This document shows positions 17,898 to 26,259 of a stretch of DNA of 64,000 nt, in pieces. Within the stretch, counting starts at the first letter, position 1. Each line of letters starts with the position of its first letter. Where the stretch lies: NCBI GenBank assembly GCA_038521825.1, contig JBCBKL010000005.1, positions 62,001-126,000 on the forward strand, in the 5' to 3' direction. Source of the DNA: JBCBKL01 sp038521825. GTDB taxonomy: Bacteria > Pseudomonadota > Alphaproteobacteria > Rhodobacterales > Rhodobacteraceae. The position numbers and the translations under genes were made by a program. Below the pieces are notes generated by a model. That model saw only the letters and a list, made by a program, of their open reading frames with translations. It was not told the origin of the DNA and did no database searches.

Positions 17898-19586
17898 TTA
17901 CTCTGCGGCAACGGCCGTGGCGACCGGCTCGGGTTTTGGTTTGGGTTTTGCGCCGTGTTCGTATTCTTCAAGGAAATCCAGAACCTCCTGTCGGTAGGCG
18001 TAGTAGTCCGAGTGTTCGAGCAGTGCTTTGCGGGTGCGGGGACGGGGCAGTTTCACGTCGGTGATCTTGCCGATTGTTGCTTGTGGCCCGTTGGTCATCA
18101 TGACCACGCGGTCGGCCAGCAAGATCGCTTCGTCCACATCGTGGGTCACGCAGATCGCGGTCACCTTCGTCCGGCTCCAGACCTCCATCAGAACCTCCTG
18201 CAGTTCCCACCTCGTGAGACTGTCGAGCATTCCGAAGGGCTCATCGAGAAGCAGGAGTTTGGGGCTGAGCGCAAAGGCCCGCGCGATACCGACCCGCTGC
18301 TTCATGCCGTTCGACAGATCGGCGGCGGATTTATCCATCGCGTCCGCCAGCCCGACCCGCTCGAGGTAGTATTCCACCACATCCTGCCGCTCAGACTGGC
18401 CGGCGCGCGGATAGACCTTGTCGACTCCAATCGCGACGTTTTCCTTAGCCGTTAGCCAGGGAAACAGGTTCGGCGACTGGAAGACCACAGCCCGTTCAGG
18501 GTCGGCCCCTTCGACGTGTCGGCCATCCAGTTTGATGGCGCCCTTGGAAATCTCGTTCAGACCCGCAGCCATGGTCAGGACCGTGGATTTGCCGCAGCCC
18601 GAATGGCCGATCAGCGAAATGAACTCACCTTTGTTGATCTTCAGGTCGAAGTCTTCGACCACCGTCAGCGGCCCTTTGGGCGTCGGATAGACTTTGTGCA
18701 GTTGCGAGAAATCGAGAAAGCGATTTTCGATCATGCCCTTGGACGCCTGGGCAATTGCGGTCGGCAAGCCATGGATTGGCATTACGTCGGGCAACTCCCT
18801 GGTCCCTTCGACCTTGGCCTCAATGCCGACGTCCATCAGGTATTTGGTGACGTCGCGGCGGAGTGCCTTGAACGTGTCGTCGTTGTTCATGGCTATACGG
18901 TCGCGCGGACGGGGAATGGTCACCTTGAACTCATCACCGAGCGTTCCATCGGGATTGAGGGCAATGATCCGGTCGGCGAGGATGATCGCCTCGTCCACAT
19001 CATTGGTGATGAGTACACAGGTCTTCTTCTCGGCTTCCCAGATCCGCTCGATCTCGTCAGCGAGATTTGCCCGAGTGAGCGCATCAAGCGCCGAAAGTGG
19101 CTCGTCGAGGAGTAGCATCTCGGGGCTCATGGCAAGCGCACGAGCGACGTTGACACGCTGGCGCATGCCGCCCGAAAGCTCCGCTGGCCGACGTGTGGTC
19201 GCATGGCTGAGCCCGACCATCTTCACATAGTGATCGACCTTTGCCGCCCTTTCAGATGCGGGTAGGTCAGGAAAGACCGTATCGACCGCAAGCCGGACAT
19301 TGCCGTTCACCGTCAACCACGGCATGAGCGAATAGCTCTGGAAAATTACGCCGCGTTCGGGGCCCGGCTCGGTTATCGCCTTGCCCTTGAAGGTAGCGCT
19401 GCCTTTGGTGGGCCGTTCAAGCCCGGCCATGAGGTTGATCAGCGTCGTCTTGCCGGTGCCGGAGAAGCCGAGAAGTACGAGGAATTCGCCCTCCTCGACC
19501 TCCAGGTTGATGCCCTTGAGCACATGACTGGCATGGGTGCCGGTGCCAAAGCTCTTTGAGACGTTTTCCAACTTGAGGATACCCAT
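17898..19586 (-). CDS. Nitrate ABC transporter, fused double ATPase (NrtC/NrtD type)
   Basis: 562 residues holding two ATP-binding domains in one chain. NBD1: Walker A GFSGTGKTT (40-48), signature LSGGMRQR, Walker B LLLDEP. NBD2: Walker A GHSGCGKST (about 327-335), signature LSNGMKQR, Walker B LLLDEP. The switch-histidine position is normal in NBD2 (VTHDVDEA) but Asn in NBD1 (ITNDVDEA, residue 195), so the two sites may be unequal. It powers nitrate import with NrtB. Unlike cyanobacterial NrtC there is no binding-protein-like C-terminal domain; it ends in a PKPKPEP tail. Confidence 0.92.
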   Translation of the reverse strand: MGILKLENVSKSFGTGTHASHVLKGINLEVEEGEFLVLLGFSGTGKTTLINLMAGLERPTKGSATFKGKAITEPGPERGVIFQSYSLMPWLTVNGNVRLAVDTVFPDLPASERAAKVDHYVKMVGLSHATTRRPAELSGGMRQRVNVARALAMSPEMLLLDEPLSALDALTRANLADEIERIWEAEKKTCVLITNDVDEAIILADRIIALNPDGTLGDEFKVTIPRPRDRIAMNNDDTFKALRRDVTKYLMDVGIEAKVEGTRELPDVMPIHGLPTAIAQASKGMIENRFLDFSQLHKVYPTPKGPLTVVEDFDLKINKGEFISLIGHSGCGKSTVLTMAAGLNEISKGAIKLDGRHVEGADPERAVVFQSPNLFPWLTAKENVAIGVDKVYPRAGQSERQDVVEYYLERVGLADAMDKSAADLSNGMKQRVGIARAFALSPKLLLLDEPFGMLDSLTRWELQEVLMEVWSRTKVTAICVTHDVDEAILLADRVVMMTNGPQATIGKITDVKLPRPRTRKALLEHSDYYAYRQEVLDFLEEYEHGAKPKPKPEPVATAVAAE

Positions 19587-19592
19587 GTCAGA

Positions 19593-20669
19593 TCACCGGT
19601 TGTTCGTGAAGGTAAAGAGCGATTGGAGCGCATACATCACGCGGTCGAGCAGGAAGCCGATGATGCCAATGGTGAGAACCGCCACCATGATCTTGGCCAG
19701 AGAAGACGACGACCCATTCTGGAATTCATCCCAGACGAATTTGCCAAGCCCTGGGTTCTGAGCGAGCATTTCGGCTGCGATCAGAACCATCCAGCCGACA
19801 CCGAGCGACAGACGCAGACCAGTGAAGATCAGCGGCAGCGCAGAGGGCAGCACCAGCTTTGTGATCTTGGTATAGGTGTTCATCTTCAGAACCTTGGAGA
19901 CGTTCACCAGATCCTTATCGATCGAAGCCACACCAAGCGCGGTGTTGATCAGCGTTGGCCAGAGCGAACAGAGCGTCACCGTTACTGCAGAGATTGTGAA
20001 CGACTTGGGAAAGAGGCCGTCATTGGACGCCGCAAGTGCCGAGACCACCATCGTCACGATGGGGAGCCAGGCCAGAGGTGAGACGGGTTTGAAAATCTGG
20101 ATGAGCGGGTTCAGCGCCGCGTTGGCTATGGGCGAGAGGCCCGCCATGATCCCCAGCGGGACAGCCACGACCGTCGCGATCAGAAAACCGAAGAAAACCG
20201 TTTGGATCGATGTCCAGATCTGCTGGTAGTAGGTCGGCGCGCCGGTATAGGCGCGTTGCACGGGCTCTTTACCCTGTTGCACGCGGCGCTCGTTGAGCTT
20301 GGCCACCTGGGCTTCGAACTTGGCCTTGGATTCCGCCTTGGCCTGCGCGTCTTCGTGCAGGTTGACCGCTTCAGTCCAAACCTGCTGCGGGCCCGGAACC
20401 GCGCCGAGCGAAGTCTGCACCTGCGGCGCCAATGTACCCCAAAGCGCCAGGAAGGCCGCGATGGACAGCAGCGGAATCGCAAGCAGGCGCCAGATTTCGG
20501 CCATTTGCGCCCGCGGATTGTCGCCCGCGGCCGCGCGCAGCAGCGGTGTTGCCCAGGCGAGGCCCAGAACCTGGAACCACTTGTCAGCCTTGTTGATGCG
20601 GGTGAAGACCCGCGCGCGCCGCGCTTCGCGATCTTCGTTCGCCATGGTTTCGGGATCTATAGCGGTCAT
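19593..20669 (-). CDS. nrtB: Nitrate ABC transporter permease
   Basis: 358 residues, inner membrane. A charged N-terminal stretch is followed by a first membrane segment near residues 48-68 and a long loop to about residue 140. A BPD permease core follows, with the EAA-like loop ALGVASIDKDLVNVSKVLKM and LGVGWMVLIAAEMLAQNPGLG, characteristic of NrtB/CmpB. It forms the nitrate channel and contacts the double ATPase encoded 6 bases downstream. A 9-pair GC hairpin lies between it and the upstream nrtA gene. Confidence 0.92.
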   Translation of the reverse strand: MTAIDPETMANEDREARRARVFTRINKADKWFQVLGLAWATPLLRAAAGDNPRAQMAEIWRLLAIPLLSIAAFLALWGTLAPQVQTSLGAVPGPQQVWTEAVNLHEDAQAKAESKAKFEAQVAKLNERRVQQGKEPVQRAYTGAPTYYQQIWTSIQTVFFGFLIATVVAVPLGIMAGLSPIANAALNPLIQIFKPVSPLAWLPIVTMVVSALAASNDGLFPKSFTISAVTVTLCSLWPTLINTALGVASIDKDLVNVSKVLKMNTYTKITKLVLPSALPLIFTGLRLSLGVGWMVLIAAEMLAQNPGLGKFVWDEFQNGSSSSLAKIMVAVLTIGIIGFLLDRVMYALQSLFTFTNNR

Positions 20670-20699
20670 CGCCAGGTCCTTTGCAAGATGGGGGGAATG

Positions 20700-20726
20700 G
20701 CGCGGCCCGGGGAGAAGGGGCCGCGC
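20700..20726 (-). other. Intercistronic GC hairpin between nrtA and nrtB
   Basis: GCGCGGCCC (20700-20708) pairs perfectly with GGGCCGCGC (20718-20726) around a 9-base loop. No U-run follows in the reading direction, so it is more likely an mRNA-stabilising or attenuating element that lets the binding protein be made in excess of the permease. Confidence 0.6.
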
Positions 20727-20733
20727 GCGTGGT

Positions 20734-22101
20734 TCAGCCTTGGATCTCGTTACCGATGACCCGCTCTTCGCCCTTCAGGCCAATATTGAGCGTTTCGAGA
20801 TAGGCGTTTGGCTCACGGCCGTCGTAGGGGATGCCGTCGATGATATCCTCGGCAGGGGTCGCTGCCTTGTAGCCATCGCTGTCCCAGGGGAAGTCGGCCT
20901 CGTTCGCCATGCCTTCGTCCACAAGCAACCGGGCCGCTTCAAGGTAGATGTCCGGACGGTAAACCTTTTTGGCCGTGTCGTGGTACCAGCTGTCGGGCTG
21001 CGCATCCGCAATCTGACCCCAGCGGCGCATCTGGGTCAGGTACCAGATTGCATCCGAATAGAACGGGTAGGTGGCGTTGTAGCGGAAGAACACGTTGAAA
21101 TCGGGCACTTCGCGCACATCGCCTTTTTCGTACTCGAAGGTTCCGGTCATCGAGTTCGCAATGACCTCATAGTCCGCTCCCACATATTCAGGTCGCGACA
21201 GGATCTCGACTGCCTCGGGGCGGTTGGTGTTGTCGTTTTCGTCAAGCCAGATCGCTGCGCGGATCAGGGCCTTGGTGATGGCGAGGGTGGTATTGGGGTA
21301 TTCTTCGGCGAATTCTGCGGTGATCCCGAACACCTTTTCGGGGTTGTTCTTCCACAACTCGTAGTCGGTGATCACTGGTACGCCGATACCTTTGAACACG
21401 GCCTGCTGGTTCCAGGGTTCGCCCACGCAGTAGCCGTAGATAGTCCCGGCTTCGAGTGTCGCGGGCATCTGCGGTGGGGGCGTTACGCTCAGCAGAACGT
21501 CGGCGTTGATCTGACCGCTGATGTTTTCGGGCGAGTAATAGCCCGGGTGCAAACCACCGGCCGCCAGCCAGTAGCGCAGTTCGTAGTTGTGGGTCGATAC
21601 GGGGAAGACCATGCCCATATTGAAGGGTTTGCCTTCGGACTTGAACTGTTCAACGACAGGGGCCAGCGCCTCTGCCGAGATCGGGTGCTGCGGGCGTCCG
21701 TCATCCATTTTTGGGATGTTCGGCTTCATCATGTCCCAGATCTCGTTCGACACGGTGATGCCGTTGCCGTTCAGGTCCATCGAAAAGGGAGTGATGATGT
21801 GGGCCTCGGTCCCGAAACCGATTGTTGCTGCCAAGGGCTGACCGGCCAGCATATGTGCGCCATCGAGCTGACCGTCGATAACGCCGTCCAACAGAACTTT
21901 CCAATTGGCCTGAGCTTCGAGTGTCACGAACAGACCTTCGTCGAGGAAGTAGCCCTGTTCATACGCCACCGCCAATGGCGCCATGTCGGTCAGTTTGATA
22001 AAGCCGAAGGTCAGTTCGTCCTTTTCGAGTTCGAGTAGTTCGGCCAAAGCCGGTCCCGCAAGTAATGCGGACGTGGCAAGCGTGAGCATGAATTTCTTCA
22101 T
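20734..22101 (-). CDS. nrtA: Nitrate ABC transporter substrate-binding protein (CmpA/NrtA family)
   Basis: 455 residues from MKKFMLTLATSALLAGPALA, a clear signal peptide; the ATG at 22101 follows AAGGGA, so the longer frame is rejected. The mature part has the CmpA/NrtA pattern: FGFIKLTDMAPLAVAYEQGYF, IDGQLDGAHMLAGQPLA and CVGEPWNQQAVFKG. It binds nitrate in the periplasm and delivers it to NrtB. It is the first structural gene after a long leader RNA with a terminator, so its expression should depend on NasT antitermination. Confidence 0.94.
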   Translation of the reverse strand: MKKFMLTLATSALLAGPALAELLELEKDELTFGFIKLTDMAPLAVAYEQGYFLDEGLFVTLEAQANWKVLLDGVIDGQLDGAHMLAGQPLAATIGFGTEAHIITPFSMDLNGNGITVSNEIWDMMKPNIPKMDDGRPQHPISAEALAPVVEQFKSEGKPFNMGMVFPVSTHNYELRYWLAAGGLHPGYYSPENISGQINADVLLSVTPPPQMPATLEAGTIYGYCVGEPWNQQAVFKGIGVPVITDYELWKNNPEKVFGITAEFAEEYPNTTLAITKALIRAAIWLDENDNTNRPEAVEILSRPEYVGADYEVIANSMTGTFEYEKGDVREVPDFNVFFRYNATYPFYSDAIWYLTQMRRWGQIADAQPDSWYHDTAKKVYRPDIYLEAARLLVDEGMANEADFPWDSDGYKAATPAEDIIDGIPYDGREPNAYLETLNIGLKGEERVIGNEIQG

Positions 22102-22144
22102 ATACGTGTCCCTTGGTTCTGGTGCCCTGTGCGCCGGGCAATGC

Positions 22145-22194
22145 AAAAAACGCCGCTGACCAGCCTTGCCTGTCAGGCAAAGGGTCGAGCGGCG
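22145..22194 (-). terminator. Leader intrinsic terminator ahead of nrtA
   Basis: On the minus strand CGCCGCT (22194-22188) pairs with AGCGGCG (22157-22151), an inner TTGCC/GGCAA stem adds to it, and TTTTTT (22150-22145) follows at once. This is a strong intrinsic terminator about 45 bases ahead of the nrtA start. Its 5' arm is shared with the second ANTAR-type hairpin (22187-22200), so the two structures exclude each other. Confidence 0.88.
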
Positions 22195-22251
22195 GTGCTC
22201 AGATCATCCCTGTCGGAGGGGGTGTTGTTGCGGACAGCGTCGTTGCTGACC
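22187..22251 (-). promoter_or_regulatory. NasT (ANTAR) target: two hexaloop hairpins
   Basis: On the minus strand hairpin P1 is CAGC-AACGAC-GCTG (22248-22235), extended by GG/CC pairs to 22232-22251. Hairpin P2 is GAGC-ACCGCC-GCTC (22200-22187). Both loops are six bases with A at position 1 and G at position 4, the rule for ANTAR-protein binding sites. P2 uses eight bases of the terminator's 5' arm. When nitrate is present NasT should hold P1 and P2 and so block the terminator, letting RNA polymerase read into nrtA and on to cysG. Motifs are seen directly; binding is inferred. Confidence 0.82.
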
Positions 22252-22366
22252 GGTGTGCGTCAGTAAGGAGGCGCGGTTTGGATTCGCCAAGGTCATCCGG
22301 CCGAAAGACATGTGTATTTTCGCGATAAAGCAAACTCGGTTGCTGCAACTGCACAAAAAATCGGCA

Positions 22367-23542
22367 TCATTGGTCGATCGGCTCAAAAACGCGTCCGTCA
22401 AAAAACGCATCTGGCCTTAACATCAAGGTTCCGGCTGCCGATGCCACCTCTGTATCTTGTTCGACCGCGCCCTCGATTTTGGCCGAGGCACTGGGTAAAT
22501 CGGCGACTGTTTCGGCTAGTGCCGACCGATGAATGTCGGATAGGAAGACCGTCCGCGCCAGACGGGCGGCATCAACCCGGTCAAGTCCGGTGCGGGCGGC
22601 CAACCGCAGTCCGATCCATTCCGCCTGGCTGCGCCATGGGAACGTGGCCGCACCCCTATGAAACTCCACGAAACCGGGCACTGTCCTGCTGTCGCCGGCA
22701 GGTGAAATCACGAGATTGCCGAAGAGAGCCCTATCGATGATGTCTGGTGCAAGATCGAGATAGTCGGGTCGACTGAGCAGTTCCGCTGTCAAAGTGCGGG
22801 ACGTCGGTTTGGCCAACCATCGCCCCGCCCGCCATACCGCGCGAATCAGCCGCCCGCAAAGATCGGATTGTGTCGCGACCCAATCGTTGCTGACCGCCAG
22901 CACCTTTTCTGGGGCAAAGGACCAGATCGCGTTCCCGGGCAGCAAAAGCTCACCCAGACCCATTTCCACGACCTTCGATCCCCATGGTTCGCCCACGCAG
23001 AAGGCGTCGATCTCGCCGGCCTTCAGGGCGTTCGCCATAAGCGGTGGCGGCACGGTCCGGATATCGACGTTCTGCGGCGCATGAAACCCAAGCGCGGTCA
23101 GCCAATAGAAGATCAACTCGGCATGCATGGAGAACGGAAAGGGGACGCCGATCCTTAACTGTTTGCCCTTGGCCGCGATGAGGGCCTGACCGGCGGCTCG
23201 GGCGTCATTAAAGACAAAGTCGTGCCCGACCTCCCTGAGCTGGTTGGCGAGGGCCCGGCTGACCCCGATAACATTGCCGTTCACCGACAGAACCGAAACC
23301 GCCGAGATCAATGATCCACCGCCACCCAACCCCAGGGCAGCTGCGACCGGGATGGGCGAGAGCATGTGCGCCGCGTCTATCTGACCGAACCAGAGCCGGT
23401 CCCGCATCTCAGACCAAGATTGGACGCGTTTCAAATCAAGCGATATCCCCTCTTCGTTGGCAAATCCCATTTCCTGGGCGACAATCAAAGGGGCTGCATC
23501 GACCAGCGGGACAAATCCGACCTTGATAGTTGCGACCTTCAT
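22367..23542 (-). CDS. nasS: Nitrate sensor NasS, cytoplasmic NrtA homologue
   Basis: 391 residues, homologous to NrtA (VGFVPLVDAAPLIVAQEMGF, FGQIDAAHMLSPIPVAAALG, FCVGEPWGSKVVEMGLGELL) but starting MKVATIKVGFVP with no signal peptide. That marks it as the cytosolic sensor rather than a transporter subunit. In known NasS-NasT pairs NasS holds NasT when nitrate is absent and frees it on binding nitrate or nitrite. The gene overlaps nasT by four bases (ATGA), supporting a stoichiometric pair. It sits just ahead of the leader RNA that NasT is expected to bind. Confidence 0.92.
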   Translation of the reverse strand: MKVATIKVGFVPLVDAAPLIVAQEMGFANEEGISLDLKRVQSWSEMRDRLWFGQIDAAHMLSPIPVAAALGLGGGGSLISAVSVLSVNGNVIGVSRALANQLREVGHDFVFNDARAAGQALIAAKGKQLRIGVPFPFSMHAELIFYWLTALGFHAPQNVDIRTVPPPLMANALKAGEIDAFCVGEPWGSKVVEMGLGELLLPGNAIWSFAPEKVLAVSNDWVATQSDLCGRLIRAVWRAGRWLAKPTSRTLTAELLSRPDYLDLAPDIIDRALFGNLVISPAGDSRTVPGFVEFHRGAATFPWRSQAEWIGLRLAARTGLDRVDAARLARTVFLSDIHRSALAETVADLPSASAKIEGAVEQDTEVASAAGTLMLRPDAFFDGRVFEPIDQ

Positions 23543-24123
23543 GAAAGGAGGCCTGCCGCCGTCACCAACGCATCGGCCACATCGGCAAGCCGTTTGCCCT
23601 GATCCATCGCGGCCTTGCGCAGGATCGCATATGCCGCTTCTTCGTCAACGCCTCGCGCTTTCATGATCAAACCCTTGGCGCGGTCGATCACCTTGCGTTC
23701 CTCAAGGGCCCGCTTGGTTTCCTCCAGTTCGGTGCGCATGCGTTGAAAGAGGCGAAAGCGGGCAATGGCGGCATCGAGCACCGGCTTGACGCGTGCGGGC
23801 TGCATCCCGTCCACGACGTATGCGGAAACGCCAGCCTCGATCGCGGCGGCCGAAAGCGCGGGGTCGGAGCGATCGACGAACATGGCGACAGGGCGTTCGA
23901 GGGGGCCAGATGCCAGCGCCATTTCTTCCAGCATGTCGCGGGACGGGTTGGCCATATCTATCAGAACGAGATCTGGCATCCGGTCGCGGATCTGGCGGGC
24001 AAGGCTGGTTGGCTCGGCAATGACGTGGATGTCGAACTCCCCTGCCTCCCGCAGACTGTCAACGATCTGCAAGGCCCTGTCCCGATTGGGCTCAACCACT
24101 ATGACAGACAGCGTATTGGCCAT
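23539..24123 (-). CDS. nasT: ANTAR antiterminator NasT
   Basis: 194 residues. Residues 1-120 are a receiver-like domain with Asp56 (DLVLIDMANPS) at the phosphorylation position. Residues about 133-192 form the ANTAR RNA-binding domain (LEERKVIDRAKGLIMKARG, EEAAYAILRKAAMDQGKRLA). NasT binds paired hexaloop hairpins in leader RNA and prevents terminator formation; exactly such a leader lies upstream of nrtA. Activity is controlled by sequestration by NasS. First gene of the nitrate unit; the 163 bases upstream show no motif I can defend. Confidence 0.93.
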   Translation of the reverse strand: MANTLSVIVVEPNRDRALQIVDSLREAGEFDIHVIAEPTSLARQIRDRMPDLVLIDMANPSRDMLEEMALASGPLERPVAMFVDRSDPALSAAAIEAGVSAYVVDGMQPARVKPVLDAAIARFRLFQRMRTELEETKRALEERKVIDRAKGLIMKARGVDEEAAYAILRKAAMDQGKRLADVADALVTAAGLLS

Positions 24124-24286
24124 AACCGGAAGTCGGCAAGGAAGCGCTGGCGTGTAAAGCGGCCATTCCCGTTGCCGTTAGGGTTGATTGACCGGCTGCG
24201 CTTTATGCCGCGGGTTATGCCTATCCGGTGGGCGCCTTTGATTAAAAAGTGGGCGTCCGTCTTGCTCAGAGGGCTTGTTCATTTGG

Positions 24287-25306
24287 TCAGGACAGCAGGG
24301 CTATCTCTTGGTCACCGGAAAGCCCGCCTTGCAGGTCTTGATCGCGCCGCCCACGATCCCATGCGAGCAAGGGATCGAGTGTTTCGACCAGCGGGCGGCA
24401 TCGCAAACCGGCAGATACCGCGCGCCGGGTGCCGACCTCGAGGAAGTATCGAAAATCGGGTGTAGCAGGTGCGATCAACGGCAGTTCGGTCCATGGTGCG
24501 ACGCCGACCTCCGACATGCGCGCGTCATCGAACCAGCAGAACTCTGGTTGCGATCCGGTGCTCTGTTGGATGGCGCCCAGGAGATCACCAAAATCTATTG
24601 GCTGGCCGGTCACATTCCAAATCCCGGATAGGTCGTTTTCAGCACATAATACACCAAACTCAGCTGCGTCGCGCACATCGATTAGCTGAACTTTGCGGCG
24701 CCGTGGAGCGGGTACGGGGATGCGTCGTCTTTCGTCTCGCGCTTCGTCGATGCAGCGGACCCACCACGTCAGCCGGTCAGTGTAATCACCCGCACCAACC
24801 AAAAGACCAACTCTGAGCAGTGTCGCGCGGTCGCCGAGCCTTTCAGCTGCGGCAAGCTCACACGCCCGTTTCAAAGGGCCGTAGGACTTGCCATATGCGA
24901 ACGCTGACGCGCGTTTTTCGACGGGTACGGATCGGGCTACGGCCAGATCTTGCGCAGTCGGGTTCGGCACACGGTCATCTTCGTTCAGGCCCAGCTTGGC
25001 AAAACTGCCATAGGCAGAAATCGATGAAATCATGACGTAGCGCGAAATGTCTGCGCCAACGGCATCCAGAAGTCTTCGGACCGCGTCTGGTTCGAATGCA
25101 CAGGAATCGAATACCCAGTCGAATTTGCCGCCCGAAAGAGGTGTCAGATCACCGTACCGGTCGGCCTTGACGACATGTGCGCCTTTCTCGGCGGAACGCT
25201 TCGTCTGTCCGCGCGACATGATCGTCAACTCATGCCCGGCCGCCACCAATGCATCCGCAATGGCTCCTCCAAGAAAACCGGTGCCACCGACGACCAGACA
25301 GCGCAT
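24287..25306 (-). CDS. NAD-dependent epimerase/dehydratase family protein (extended SDR)
   Basis: 339 residues from MRCLVVGGTGFLGGAIADAL; AGGGGAAG just upstream supports this start. The GGTGFLG nucleotide loop is at residues 7-13. The catalytic region has SSISAYGS and a later AYGKSYGPLK (YxxxK). Members act on sugar nucleotides or other small molecules with NAD(P). A bulky helical C-terminus replaces a clear sugar-nucleotide epimerase signature, so the substrate is unknown. It stands alone between nasT and the GNAT gene, on the same strand. Confidence 0.85.
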   Translation of the reverse strand: MRCLVVGGTGFLGGAIADALVAAGHELTIMSRGQTKRSAEKGAHVVKADRYGDLTPLSGGKFDWVFDSCAFEPDAVRRLLDAVGADISRYVMISSISAYGSFAKLGLNEDDRVPNPTAQDLAVARSVPVEKRASAFAYGKSYGPLKRACELAAAERLGDRATLLRVGLLVGAGDYTDRLTWWVRCIDEARDERRRIPVPAPRRRKVQLIDVRDAAEFGVLCAENDLSGIWNVTGQPIDFGDLLGAIQQSTGSQPEFCWFDDARMSEVGVAPWTELPLIAPATPDFRYFLEVGTRRAVSAGLRCRPLVETLDPLLAWDRGRRDQDLQGGLSGDQEIALLS

Positions 25307-25446
25307 GAGCTTCCCCTTGGTTGCTTTTTTCTGCAATTGCTTCTTTGACGAAGATACCGACGCTGTTCCATTGTCGCCAGTAAGCAAGACATGCTGTCAG
25401 TTGTTCAATGCGCGATGATCATAAGAGAACCTGGCCGCCATGATCG

Positions 25447-26259
25447 CTACCCCAATTCAAGCGTCGCAACAGCATAGAATTCTCCCGTGCCCGCCCTTCG
25501 CCCGGATCTGTACATCCTTGCGGTTTCGAAGACGGGCATGAGCTGCAGCTCTTGGCAAAGCTGGGTGAGGGCCCGGCATCTGTCCGGGATATCGATGATG
25601 ACCGTGTCGCCAAAAACGGTTGCGGCGTGCCGGATGAGGCGTAGCGCAGATCTGGCATCCGCAGCTACCAGCGGGCCGATCTTTGCGCCCTCCCGACATT
25701 TGCGGATCGTCAGAAATCCGCCCCGGTCAATCAACGTCTTGCGGTTCACGGTCTCGCCGAACCACGCGTTTAAGTAATCCGGCTTCTGAGCGCCGGACGC
25801 TTCGGCCTCGCGGTCGATCAGCGCTGCGATGCTATCTTGATCAGCAACGCGAATGTCTTTCGATACTTCGCGCTCGACCCTTCCCGAAAACCGCATGGTT
25901 GACCCTGCATGCCGAAAACCGGACGCCGCATAATTGCCCTGCTGCTCAGGCACCCCGTCAAGGCCGATGGTACGGTTACCAGCGTGTTCGACGGCATGCT
26001 GCCAAAGGGCGTAGCCAATGCCCTTGCCGCGATGAGACGGGCGCGCGATGTAGAGCCCGAGAAAGGCATAGCTTTCGTTATGATTGACGACGGAAATGGC
26101 TGCCACAGGTTCGTCGTTTTCACATGCCACGACAAATCCGTTTGGATCCGCCGCATAGAACGCAGCCGCATCATCCAGACCCGGGTTCCACCCCTCCGCC
26201 GCGGCCCAATCGAGCATGAGCCCAACCTCTTGCCGTGTCGCATTTCGAAACCGGATCAT
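25447..26259 (-). CDS. GNAT family N-acetyltransferase, two-domain
   Basis: 270 residues. The N-terminal half is a GNAT domain with the acetyl-CoA loop RPSHRGKGIGYALWQHAVEH (about 93-112). The C-terminal half resembles the second GNAT-like domain found in YitH/DUF1248-type acetyltransferases (FLTIRKCREGAKIGPLVAAD). It transfers acetyl from acetyl-CoA to an amine; the substrate is unknown. The start overlaps the stop of the gntR gene (ATGA), so the regulator and acetyltransferase are one transcript, possibly serving the divergent ABC transporter's substrate. Confidence 0.85.
   Translation of the reverse strand: MIRFRNATRQEVGLMLDWAAAEGWNPGLDDAAAFYAADPNGFVVACENDEPVAAISVVNHNESYAFLGLYIARPSHRGKGIGYALWQHAVEHAGNRTIGLDGVPEQQGNYAASGFRHAGSTMRFSGRVEREVSKDIRVADQDSIAALIDREAEASGAQKPDYLNAWFGETVNRKTLIDRGGFLTIRKCREGAKIGPLVAADARSALRLIRHAATVFGDTVIIDIPDRCRALTQLCQELQLMPVFETARMYRSGRRAGTGEFYAVATLELG

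Noticed and set aside
20293..22038. 581-codon open frame on the plus strand
   Set aside because: Antisense shadow of nrtA/nrtB; composition unlike a real protein and no ribosome site.
22296..22360. Sigma54- or sigma70-type promoter for the nrtA leader
   Set aside because: Only weak partial matches (TTGCAG, TTGCTT) with wrong spacing; no GG/GC -24/-12 pair.
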